Of a stretch of 64,000 nucleotides of DNA, positions 10,845 through 22,800 are shown piece after piece. A program made the position numbers and the translations under genes. Each line of letters begins with the position of its first letter. Positions within the stretch are counted from its first letter, which is position 1. Source of the DNA: Undaria pinnatifida (taxonomy: Eukaryota; Sar; Phaeophyceae; Laminariales; Alariaceae); contig JABAKD010000108.1 in the NCBI GenBank assembly GCA_012845835.1, forward strand, positions 908,001-972,000. The letters are read 5' to 3'. Below the pieces are notes generated by a model. The model did not search any database. It saw only the letters and a list, made by a program, of their open reading frames with translations, and had not been told where the DNA came from.

Positions 10845-10915
10845 TCGCAGCTTGCAAAGATGATCATTCGAGTATCGACCCCAAGGTCAAAAGTCGTCGA
10901 ACTTACAGCTGACGT
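10845..10915 (-). repeat. Core-repeat copy, minus strand
   Basis: On the minus strand this reads GACGTCAGCTGTAAGTTCGA, then CGACTTTTGACCTTGG and TTTGCAAGCTGCG, matching the layout of the copies at 10285 and 10465 with about 80 percent identity judged by eye. Confidence 0.55.
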
Positions 10916-11204
10916 CGTTTTTAGAATACTTGTATGAAAAGAGTAAAAAATGAGCAAGGTAGCAGTTCCCACAACATATATATGGACGAAATTCAGCAAA
11001 ATAAAAAGTAAGTGCCGATATAAACATCACTCACAAATGGTTTGTCCGAAGACGCATGTGCACGTCTATTATTTTGAACTTATCTGACACGTTGTTCGTA
11101 GACTACACAACTACACGGTTGCCGTCGAGCATGTATCACTAGGACAGAACAGCACAGCGCACTCAGCCCTCATATTATAACATTATGTACCGATATGTAC
11201 CGAT

Positions 11205-11516
11205 ACGTTGTACGTGTGCACTGAGGTGTGCTCGTCTTTTGCTTTCTTCACTGATTGTCCTCTCGGTCCTCTTCGTGTTTACTTGACAGTTTTTTTTTTC
11301 GCAAATCACACCCGTCGTGCTGCCAATCAGAACGTGACATCGCCAGCGAGCACACAGCACAGCACAGGTCAATAAGCTCTGCACAAGTAGCTCCTGGCAT
11401 TATCAAATCATCGCTAGTTGCACCAAATATATCATGGGCCTCTTCTTTCTGCCCCCTTCACGTTTAGTTGTAGTCTTCGTGCGTGAGTGAGCGTACCGGG
11501 CGGCGTCAGCCGCCCG
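11205..11516 (-). mobile_element. Hairpin-ended dispersed element, copy 1
   Basis: The reverse complement of this block matches 18670-18990 and 19590-19890 in order: a GC-rich hairpin, a GGAAGATT-like stretch, GCAGAAAGAAGAGGCCCGTG, ATAATGCCA-A, CTTGTGCAGAGCT-like, and ACGAAAAAGCAAAAGACGAG-like. The hairpin at 11497-11516 has 8-bp arms CGGGCGGC/GCCGCCCG around GTCA. No protein is encoded. It is probably a non-autonomous transposon, class unknown. Confidence 0.7.
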
Positions 11517-11817
11517 CGGAGGGTAGCCCTCTTGTACATATATATGTCTCAAGGAAAACGCTCCATGCTTCAATTTATTAATATACTGTATTGTTTCTGA
11601 TTTTGCCTCGAGCCAGCGCGGTGTTGTCTTTTTGTGGTGCTCATATTTGAGGCGCCGGTTATAAAAAAGGCTTGGCACCAAAGTTGGCCAGATAGAGCAT
11701 TAATATACTGCTATTATTATTACTGATAGATTACAATGTTAGACTATGAGTCAGTCAGTCCACCCGTCCCGATTGTCCAGCAGTATAACAGTCCACCCGA
11801 CTCTATCGAGCAGCACT

Positions 11818-11914
11818 GCTGTTAACCCTTTTAGAGGCCCGAAACCCCTCCCTATACAATTTCCAAGTTATTTGTCACCAAAAACGGGTTTCCAGTTGTT
11901 GAGGTATTAACAGC
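11818..11914. mobile_element. MITE-2 copy, 97 bp with inverted ends
   Basis: The ends GCTGTTAA and TTAACAGC are perfect inverted repeats. The inside holds TTTAGAGGCC, CCCTCCCTATACAA, TTCCAAGTTA and GGGTTTCCAGTTGT. The same inner boxes occur at 17801-17890 and 35652-35745, so this is a short non-coding DNA-transposon-like family. Confidence 0.7.
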
Positions 11915-12344
11915 TGTACCCTTATTTCCCCAGTGCCGAAGGAACCAGTAGCCAATTCTTCCACGATTTTTACTGGCGGCATATTGTTGGCGTTGTCTTC
12001 CGGCAAGAAGGTAGCGTGGTGGATGGATGCCGTTCCGATAATAACCCCCAAAAAGAGCCACATACTTCAACCCCATCATGAGAGCGCATGGCATTGCATG
12101 TACCCACCCTCTCGCCAACTTTGTTCGCCGCCAAAAGCGGCCAAAACCTGTCTACCGCTCGTACTGCTTTGCTTTGGTTGCTCCCACCACAAGGATTCAT
12201 AGCCGAAAAACCACAATATATATATGCTGTTGTAGTTTCTCACACCAAAGTTGCCAAAACCTTGTGCAGCGATTGGTGCAGTTGGCCACACGCCATCATC
12301 CACGCATCACCATATTATTTTTCTCTCACGCGCGAAACCATCCC

Positions 12345-12445
12345 ATCATCGAATCAGGTACTATTACCGTTATCTTTTTAATTTTCGAATCAGGTACTGC
12401 GATCCTTTTTTCAATAATCGAATCTGGTAATACCGTTCTTTGTTC
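12345..12445. repeat. ~38-bp triplicated repeat
   Basis: Three neighbouring units share the words ATCGAATCAGGTACTATTAC / TTCGAATCAGGTACTGCGAT / ATCGAATCTGGTAATACCGT, followed by a T-rich run. An open frame across them on + (12078-12611) is repeat-driven, with no recognisable protein. Confidence 0.6.
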
Positions 12446-12547
12446 AAGCACGAAATCATCCTGTCATCGAACAAGACACGGGGAGGGTTGGCTTTCCTAC
12501 TCGTGCATTGTTGGGGTTTCGAAGCACGCTCATTGTTGTGGCCTTTG

Positions 12548-12625
12548 TTATCATATTAATTCATGCAAAAAAACTAGAGTCCGTGGTCACACAAAGATGC
12601 TGGAATCCTAGGAAGATCCGAAAAA
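12548..12625 (+). repeat. TGGTCACA dispersed element, plus-strand copy
   Basis: It contains CATATTAATTCATGC, GAGTCCGTGGTCACACAAAG and CCTAGGAAGATCCGAAAA, the reverse complement of 8822-8905. Related shorter copies lie at 14566, 48120 and, more diverged, 60070. Confidence 0.7.
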
Positions 12626-13809
12626 CAAAAATAAATCAAATCCGGTCGGGAATGTAGGCTTTCTCCCCTGTCTAGGCCAAGAAGGCGCACGACAAGTGAA
12701 AATAAATCAATGCGCAAACTGAACTAACACCGTGGCCGCGGGTATCCATTCGACTACAGCGAAAGAGACTTCCCGTTCCCACAACTAACCAATTTGTGAC
12801 TATTGACTACAGCGGTTGCTGTCTGGAGTGCTGCCTGCACCGTACAAAACGCACGGCAGTCGTGAACGCCAGAACAAAGGAATCCGCCTGTTGTCTGGCG
12901 TGCTGTCGGAGTGACAGACCGCGGGTATGCAGCGAAAACAGAGCAATCGAACCAAAAGCCTCCACAAAAATAGCAACAATCGCCACGTCTTCCCGGACTT
13001 TAAGGTAGTATCTGACAAGGCAAAGCACAGCTACGACGCCCCTGAAAATTAGTGGGAGCAGTTCCCCGTTAAGGTATACAACTCTACCAACACTGCAAAA
13101 ATCAGTGACGTATAGTAACATGTACTATTAATACTGCCTCGTAAAACATCCACAAAAAAAAATAGCATTGCTGCTCACGTGATGGTGTGCGCACCGCTCG
13201 CATACCCACCCATGAACGGCTCACCCAATCGCAAAAACAGCAGGGCTACGCACTGGTACACTATATACTCCCAGTAGATCACTGGTGTCACTATATATAT
13301 ACTGATATACTCCGTATGTACTGATTGAGCCTGGTAGTAGGTTGCAAATATGTTTGATGCTACGCCTACATCTAAGATACACGCCAACTCTCGTAACGGA
13401 AACCCATACAAATAATCGAGTTCCGGGAGGAGAGATGAGAGTTCGATTCGCTCGAACCCAGTACACTGATGCCGTCCAGAGTACTGACTGCTGACAGTCA
13501 GTACACTACGTATCTACTGCTTGAGGCTGCCAATGGGCACTCCCATAAACCAGACGAAACGGCTACACCTTCCGCATCGGTTTCCGAAACACGCCCATAG
13601 GGCGATGACGATGATGCTGCTGAGGTTCGCTTGTTACACTACCAATAAGTCAATTCCCTCTAGCCTGGGTCCACAGACAAGGCTCAACAAGCATCCGGAC
13701 GCGGGGGGGGGGGAAACAGACACAAACAACGAGGTGAACCGCATCACCGCAGTACCAATACCCAGTCGCGGCTCACCCGACCCTCGAACCAGAAAAACGG
13801 CTATCCCTC
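12626..13809. other. 3' flank of the methyltransferase gene, no gene seen
   Basis: The methyltransferase gene runs leftwards and stops at 13812-13810, so this region holds its 3' UTR and flank. I see no further exon on either strand. There are scattered CAGTACAC-like words near 13450-13510 but no defined repeat. Confidence 0.4.
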
Positions 13810-16800
13810 CTACATCGGTTTTCGAAGCACCCCCATATAGCCAGGGGCGGCTTCGCCTCGCTGGACCATCGTGGAATGTCGTTTCAAAATTACGGTTTCG
13901 TAACCGTTTTTCCGCGCTAACTCCTCCAGGTATCCTCGGGAATAGGCGTAAGTGCCGTCGGACTTGAGTGAATATCCCAACGCAGGCCCGGCGGTCTGAG
14001 TACAGCACGCACAAGGGGGGTAAGAGGCACAAAAATTAAAAACGTCCTTGTTAGTTTTTTGCCCTCCGACAATGTAAGCGTAGGTGTCGTTCCGAGGTAA
14101 ATCGAATATCCTTCCACAAAGCAGTAGTATCCATGACCTTCTGCCAGCCATTTCCCAATTTCCTTTCCCCGCATCTTCTCGTTGTATCTACATCTACTTC
14201 CTTTCCTTACATCTGTGTTTCGATCTTTCTTCAAGAATGCAAAAGGTGCGGGCTGATTGATTGGCGTGTTTTCGGTTGGCCTTCGCCGGTTTCAATGAGA
14301 TTATTCAATAATTTCCCACGCAACCAAATTTGCTATCCCATAAACACCCCCTAATGCTACTATTAATAATACTACCTGCAAGCGACTGATAAGGCCAAAC
14401 GTATGGTTGAGTTGCTGGTTACCTCTGGGTCCCAAGAGAAGGTTAACAGTGGTATATCCGATTAATGATCGTCCACGATAACTTGAAACGGACGTAAGAG
14501 CGGTAAAAAATCGGCTTGTCACGCCTTGTGCGCCTACACCAAAATACACCAGTTAGTTGCTGTTGTGCTCACATTAACTCGCATGCATAATCAAGTTCGT
14601 GGTCACAGGACAGGTTCCATGCAGTCACTCTGGAATGGAAAAGTACCCAAGGAAAAAAATAAATCGAACCAAAAGTGGTACACGTATATAATAGTTGAAG
14701 CAAATCACACATCCGCCAAAAAAAATAAAGGTGAAAACGGGAGTCAGCGTAGGTACGTGCCAGTATATGATTGTCACGCCTCTACCAAAATCTCTACGAT
14801 ACCAAATCTGAGATAAGAGCGGCAACATTGGGCGGTTCCAAGGCGCTCTTAAATCGTTTAGCCCACTGTTTCCTAATCATACAGTCAGCAGATCTCGCCG
14901 CGGCACAACCCCCGCCTACCCTCCCGTACCCACCTGACTTATTCGTTCTCCTCCAGCATCCTCGTCTCCATGCTCCATCTCTTCCTCCTCGACCTCCCGC
15001 CTATCCACGGTGAACGAAAAATACCCCCCGGGTTTCAACACCTTGAAGGCGTCGGCAAACACGCCTTCCACGGGGCCAAGGTACTGCAGAGTTTCCGCGG
15101 CGACGACCAGATCGAACTGCTGCGCTTCCGACGCTGCCAGATAAGCCACGACATCCTGCCAAAATTAAGGCAAAAACAGTGCCACGCAGCTTTAAAAGTT
15201 GAGTATCACAATTCTATTTCATCGGTTGACCCCACAGCTGACGCAGGAGGAAAGCTGGCATTTTTAGAAAACCGCATGCGAGAAGCTCACGGCGGCTGCA
15301 CTATTTCGTCCCTCTAGAACTACATCCACGATTTTCGTGAAAAACTACTTAAAATTAGTGTGAAGTAATTTTCCGCATTTGAGTCACAAGTCCCACACGG
15401 TAAGGGGTCGAGCAGATTCTGATAATTTTCTGAGGTCCTAGCATGAGGAACTCGATATCATCCAACATCCATCATCATCCATCATCATCCATCATTATCC
15501 ATTATCATCCATCACCCGAAGCATGACTTCGAAGGCATTCGAAGGCATTCGAAGGCATTCAATCGTGCAACCCGACCAGCACTTGTAGGGATGTGCTACT
15601 ATTAATATCAACAATACTATCAACAATAATATCAACAATACTATCAACAATACTATCAACAATACTATCAACAATACTATCAACAATACTATCAACAATA
15701 CTATCAACAATACTACTAGTAATAATACTACTACAAATACTGTACTACTACTGTACTACTACCGTACTACTGTCCTACTGTACTACTGTGCTACTGTACT
15801 ACTGTACTACAGCTAATACTCCTCTTAATACTCCCATGAATACTCCTATTAATACTCTACTAGTACCGTAGTCCTATAACAAAAATAGTCGGTAAAAGTG
15901 AATCCGACTGATTCCGACTCAATCCGACTAAATCCGACTATGATAAGAGGTAGTTCCTCGCTTGAGTTGCTTAACCCGACTAAACCGCACTATAGAGGAC
16001 TTTAACCCTTACTACCGCACTATAGAGGGATGAGACTTGCCTTACATCGTGCTAAAACGGCTGATAAACCTCTTCGGGAGTTCAAAGGAGGGACGGGCCA
16101 ATGCTCGAAATAAATTACGACACTACCGTAATAATGCTACTAGTTTAAACGCCCCCCCGGGCGTTGCGATCGTACACGTAATGAAAAGGCAACCCGGGGC
16201 GTTTACTATGCGGCCAGGGAATTTTCGCATAATCGCAAAAAAGGGGGGCGTTTGCTCCGGGTTGCGCTCATTTTCGCTGGAAATAGCGCCCCGGGGCGTT
16301 TACTCCGGGCTGGGCGTTACTAGCATTATAGTAAAACAGTATGGCACACACAAATTGTGATAGCCCAGGCTGCTGCGGTACTGGTGCAGTAGGGCGTGTG
16401 TCCGAATCGCAACGGTAGCGGCTACCTGGTACACCATGGTATACGACAAGCGCGCAGCGTGGTAAAGACTCCTTCGGCTGCCATGGTAAATTCTTCCTCC
16501 CGCTATTCCGAGACGGTTGGGTGTGGCCCAACCCGACTATCCGGTCCTGTTTTCCTCCTCCTCCTCCTCCTCCTCCTCCTCCTCCTCTTGCTTCTTCGGA
16601 CGCCTCCTTCGATAGAGGTAGCAAACCCTTCCGTTTTTTTTCGTTTTCGGACTGGAGGGGCTCCTTTAGCCCTTTGAGACTTGAGACGGAAAATCGACGA
16701 CGAAAATTGTCGATGACAGCATCGGCATCGTCCAGTGCTATCAATGCCATTCAGGGTTTGTGATGATGAAATGGCTGTCCGAACGACAATGCCAAGAATG

Positions 16801-19800
16801 CAAAGACTCGCACGGGACGGGCGCAGGCATGATACATCCTAGTCCTCGTCCTACTGCTGCGGGCTCATCTACTGGTAGACGCTAAAAAATGTATCGCGAT
16901 CAATCGTCGTTTTTTTGGTCGCTACACATGGGCCTCAACAAGCCCCAAATCGTCCAAATTCCATTCCTGTTTTGCGATACTGGCATCAACAGGAATATTT
17001 GTTATACCTGGGCCATGCGATGTCATGGCATATCAAGGGATGGCATGGGATCTCATGGGATGGCATGGGATGTCATGGGATGTCATGGGATGTCAAGGTA
17101 AGGGATGGGATGGGATGGCATGGGATGGTATGCTTTGTCCATCGGGTTGCATTTTGAGTTTCTTTAACGCAAAATCAGCTTTGGGGCGAGGTATAGAGTA
17201 GTTTATCAAATGACCATCCTAATAAAAACTTCGTGCAGCTCTACCGTAGTATTACTAGTATTACTAGTATTAGACTATTACTGTACTATCAGTAGCATCT
17301 ATCTTCACCCGAAGACCGGTGACACACACCGCAACACCTATACGCGGGAGTTGGCTTACGTCAAATATATACCCCCCCCCCCGCCCCCCCCCAAAAACAA
17401 AATAATAGCAAGGGCTTTTCACCGGTCATGACACGTCATTACACGAACCGCGGGTCGGGTCAGGCGCTTTTCAAAATCTCACGGGTTCAGTCGGGTCGGG
17501 ATTGGAGGTGTTCGAAGTCTCACGGGTCGGTTCGGGTCGGGTCGGGTCGGATCACCCTGAACCAACGCGACCCCCGAGCAATGACCCGACCCCGTGAAAA
17601 ACAAAAACGTCTCGCGCTTCTTGGCGCTGCTGCTGTTGCAAATTGTCCAATATTATAGCAGGCTTGGTTTGAGCAGACAGTTGGTTAACCTCTTACCAGT
17701 GGTCGAACGGACTACCAATAATACTCCCTTAATTCCTTAACAAGTGGCGTCGTCGGGAGGATCATGGGTTGTTGGGTCGTGGGTCCCTTTATTAATAACA
17801 CCTTAACCCCTTTAGAGCCCTAAAACCCTTCCCCATACAAATTCCAAGTTAATTGCTCCCAAAAATGGGTTTCCAAGTTATGGGAGGATAATGAATGGCA
17901 CCATCTTGCATACTTGTATATCGAGCCAGACGCAGTGGCTTATCTCGTCCCGCAAGTGTATCTACAGTAAGTGGACACAGTAGTAAGCAATACCAGATAT
18001 TTTAGGTCGCCCTCCATCTTCAACTTGCAGATAGATGGCTTCGAATAAAAGAAGACAAACTGGCGGTGTGACTTCAGAAGAAATTAAAAGCTGCACACTA
18101 CTCAGGCTAAACATACTACGAGCGTGACATGACCAACTGGCAGCGTGACTCTAGGCAGAAACAAAAAGTTGCCTATCAATTTAGGCAACAAAAAAAATGC
18201 CACGAGCGTGACTTCGGACAAAAGTAAACAGCCAGGGTGACTTAAGATATATACAAAAAATGTGTTACCACCCAGTGAGTAGCCATAGTTAGTAAGCAGT
18301 ATTGTAGCTCGCCCTTCATTTTCAACTTGTAGGCGACCTCACACAAAAAAAGACAAACTGGCGGTGTAACTCAAGACGAAAAAAAAGTTGCAGATTACTT
18401 GCAGTAGGCTTAAGAAAACTACAAGCGTGACACGACAAACTGGAAGTGTGACTTCAGCCTCAACGAGAAAATTCCCGATACTTTTAGGCAAAAAAATAAA
18501 TCAAGCGTGACTTCAGACCACAAAAACCTGTGCACAGGAGACTTTGTCGGCGAAAAAAACTCCACATGATTGTAGACAAGACAAAGAAAACTGCAGAAGA
18601 CGTTACACACAAACAACACTTCCAGCTTTTTGTATACAAAAAAAAATGAACTGGTATCAAGCACAAGGATTCCGCTCCGCGGGCGGCTGACGCCGCCCGC
18701 AACGCTCGAGCAAGGAAGATTTCAACTTCTGAATGTGAAGGGAGCAGAAAGAAGAGGCCCGTGATTTAGTGCAACTAGCGATTTGATAATGCCAAAAGCT
18801 ACTTGTGCGGAGCTGATTGCCCTGTCCGTGCTGTGCTGCATGTTGGCGATGTCACGTGCTGATCGGCAGTAGTACGGGTGTAATTTGCGAAGAAAAAATC
18901 GCGAAGAGGGCCGAGATGGAGAACAAAACTAACGACGAAAAAGCAAAAAGACGAGTACACACACGTACCAACGGTACCTGGTACCTAGTACTTCGTCCAA
19001 TACCTGGTGGCACTGTGTGTGGTTCTAAAGAAATCACAAGGCTCTGCTCTGCAAGGTGTTAAGGTATTAGTGGGGTATTAGTCCGCTTGAACACTTGCCA
19101 AAGGTTAACCAATAGCTTACCCAAACTAAGCCGTATAACACTCTCCCCCCCTGAAACGGCGGGATAGCAGGTCGGCCGGACATACCAGCGGACCTATCGA
19201 TATATCCAATTTGTTAAGGTATTAGTGGGGTATTAGTCCGTTTGACCACATGCAAAAGGTTAACCAATAGCTTACCCAAACTAAGCCTTATAACACCCTC
19301 CGCCCCTGAAACGGCGGGATAGCAGGTCGGCCAGACATACGGGCGGACCTGTCAATTATCCAAGCCGTTTCATTTCCTGGGTATACCGGGGAGAGCATTT
19401 TTCAAGTTCGACATGGGGAAAGTCTGAAAAAGTTTATTATGGTCGATGTGGAATTTGAACCCACGATCCAAAAAAAAACATGGTCTGTCGACGACGCCAT
19501 TTGTTAAGGAATTAGTGGGGTATTAGTCCGTTTGGCCACTTGAAAAGGTTAACCAATAGCTTACCCACACAAAGCCTTATAACAAAGGCTACTGACGCCG
19601 CCCGCTACGCTCGCGCAAGGAAAAATGCAACTATTCAATAACTGAAACATGTAAATAAATGGGGCAGAAAGAAGAGGCCCGTGATTATTTGGTGCGGAGA
19701 GCGAACTGATGATAATGCCAAGAGGTGCTTGTGCAGAGCTAATTGCCCTGCGCTGTGCTGTGTGCTTGTTGATGCCACGTTCTGAACGGCAGCACGTGCG

Positions 19801-22800
19801 ATATTCGCAGGGGGGGTAGGACATGGAGACCGAGAGAGGACAATCATCTGAAGAAAGAAAAAAGACGAGTACACAAAACACGTACATAAACCTGGTATCT
19901 GTATCATACCTGGTACTACAACTACTACTATTAATAGGAACTGCTGCCGTATGTTCAAAAGAACGCACAGCGCCGCACGACGCAGCGCCGCAAAACGAAG
20001 GGCAAGGCACGGCACCGCACTGCGCTGCGCTGCTCAGCTATATATTCGTAGCCGTGCTGAACTGAGCTGGGGGTGCATTGTTTGTGATCCAATAACAACG
20101 TCATATGTACAAACCTGGTGTAGTATTAATAGTACCGGTACGTGGTATGATACTTCGAATACTATTGGCATGTACAAACTAGTAAAAAAGTACAGCAAAG
20201 CACGCAGCATGGCAGAGCACGGCAAAGCACAGCGCTTCGCTCTGCTGAGCTAGCGCTGCGCTGCGGTGCGTTGCTGAGCTGAGCTGCAGGGCATCGCAGG
20301 GCACTACACGGCGCTGCGGTGTGTAGCTGATGAGCCCAGCCCAGATCTCAGCTGATGAATCTTCGTCAAGTACAAAAAAATACCATGGGGGGAATCAAAG
20401 AAAAGCTAAAGCTGGACCGTTCCGCAACTAATGCACAGGCGGCAAATTAGCGGCAAATGGTAGGAAGTTCAACTTACTAGACAAAAAGGAAGAAAACATC
20501 GCGAAAAAGTTCAAAATCGTGTTGGCAGAGAAACCAAATTTGCAGGAAGCAGTTGAAAGGTCAAGAAACAACTGGCAAAACGAGCAGCAACAAAAACAAT
20601 GAAGGCCGAGCAAGAAACCAAAGAAAAGCTGGACCGTTCCGCAAGTAAGCAGGACCGCCTGACCCCGGAAATGCCAGGGATGCAACAACCGAGCGCTCTC
20701 AGCAGAAAGAAGTTAGCAAGTATATTTCTAAGCGTATCACCAGAAAGTAAAGTAGCAGTGTGATTTCAGAAAAAAAGAAAACTCCCTCACCCCTCTCCGT
20801 AGCTCGTGGTATTAATAGCACCCAACCTAGCATTGTAACCTTCAAAGAAAACAGACTGGCCGTGTGGCGTCAGAACGTGAAAACACTCGCTCACCCCTCT
20901 TCGAAGCTCGTGGTAGCACCCCTTCTTGGTTGCCATGTCAAGCATGGTCGGCGATATGTCCACCCCTACTATCTTGTTGGCGTAATCTTTAAACCAGCTG
21001 CCGATCAGTCCCGTCCCGCAACCAAGGTCGAGGATATCGAGGGACCCGTTGAGGTAGGAGAGCACGTCACCGTTGTGCGAGGACCGAATTTCCTCGGGGA
21101 AGGCCTGAAAGGTCGCGTTGTAGACCTCCTTCAAGTTCTGACAAGGGGGCAAACATGAAAGCGGTATACACAAAGGTTGGGGTCGAAGGTGCACATCCTT
21201 AAGGTTCCGTCGAGACGCAAACATGAAGCAGGTACAAAGGCAAGAGGTACACACATGCAGAGGTACACAAAGGCAGAGGTACAAGGTACAAGGTACACCA
21301 CTATAAGATTGTGGGAGACGCGACCATAATTGAGGGAAAAAATGGTCGGGGTTAGGAATTGGGTGACGGAAAGGGCTGGGCAGCTGCCGACCAGATCCGT
21401 TCCGCAGTCAATGTCGAGGATGTCGAGGGACTCGTTGACGTATCATAGGAGAGCACGTCCCCCTAGTGTGAGGATCGAAGTTCCGCTATGGGAAGGCCTG
21501 AAAGGCGGTGCTGTAGACCTCCTTAAGGTTCTGACGAAAGGCAGACGTGGACGGAATACATAGGCAGCGGTACAAGGTACTAGGTACAATATACAAGGTA
21601 CAAGGTACAGGGTACAAAGTACACCTCCTGAAGGGTTCTGACGAAAGCAAATCACGAAGGAGGTATCCAGAGGCAGAGGTATACACGATACAAGGTACAC
21701 CTCTTTTAAGCGCTGGCGAGAGACAAAAAACCAGAAGATGGGAACGAATGAACAGACACGCGAACGTGCAAGGAGTATATTTAACTTGGCGCCAACTAGT
21801 ACGCCGTTTGAAACTCTATGCTTTCCCATTCCAATTCCACATATGCTCTCTCGATATCGGGTCAACTCTTTGGTTATCGCAAAAAGCACCTCACACTGAT
21901 TCCAAGTAGTATGCCCACAAAAACGCGTGAGCAATTCTGAAGACGCCTTCGGCCATGCAATAGCCTATCTGGCAGCATAGTAAATATATCAGTCATTCAT
22001 AACGCTTAAATAACTTGAAGGAGCAAAAGACCGACGAACACAACAACGACGCTACGCTGTCCCAAGGCGCGTCGCCACCATACAGTCTCCCAACGCTGGA
22101 GGATGGCGCGCGCTGCCACTTGAGGCACGTGATTGCAGCAAACGAGCTAAAGCGCCGAACACATTCGACCGCGCCGGCAAAAACAAAAAAAAAACGTCGA
22201 GTTGCATGCTAAACAAAAAAAGAAAAAATAAACAAAACGCCTTCCGTGCCGACAAAAAACGGGAGAACGAATACAGCTGCACAATCAGCGTCTGTTCTTG
22301 TTCGGCATTAATAGTACCAGGTATGGGATTAACTGCAGTAGTGGCCTCACCTACCGCGAGGGCTGGTTGGGCCACCCTCCACGAATAATGAGGGAATTAT
22401 CATTTTCTCAAGCTCTGACAAATATGATCGTGCCTGTCATCTGCGGCGTGGGTTCGTGAGAAGAACTTTACTCCGCTGTCGGGGTGGGTAGGTGGGTGGA
22501 TGGGTGGGTGGTGTTTTCCCAGCTTTTTTCACCTTCTCTCTATTTTGCTCGGTGAACCTTGCAGTAGATCGTGCCTGCAAGAGCGAGGTCCGACTCGATG
22601 TAATACTGCCTACTAGCTAAGAAACCGGGGTCAGGGGTTCTGAGATCATTCCTCGCATTGGTTCTGACAATACAGCTGTATAACTACGGCAGAGTCCGTT
22701 CTTCTCAAGTAGTTTGGGGTGCACCAATGGCCTCACCTCCTGCGGCTGGTGATTTACTCCACTTTCCCTTACTAACTCGGCGTTTTAAGCCTGTGCCTGG

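Noticed and set aside
12078-12611. 177-codon frame on + left of the methyltransferase gene
   Set aside because: Low-quality composition, includes the 38-bp triplicated repeat and a TGGTCACA-element copy, and has no recognisable domain.
19440-19475. Possible tRNA gene (GGGTTCAAATTCCAC on minus)
   Set aside because: Only a T-arm-like piece is present; it lies inside the TRIM-like element and lacks the remaining arms.
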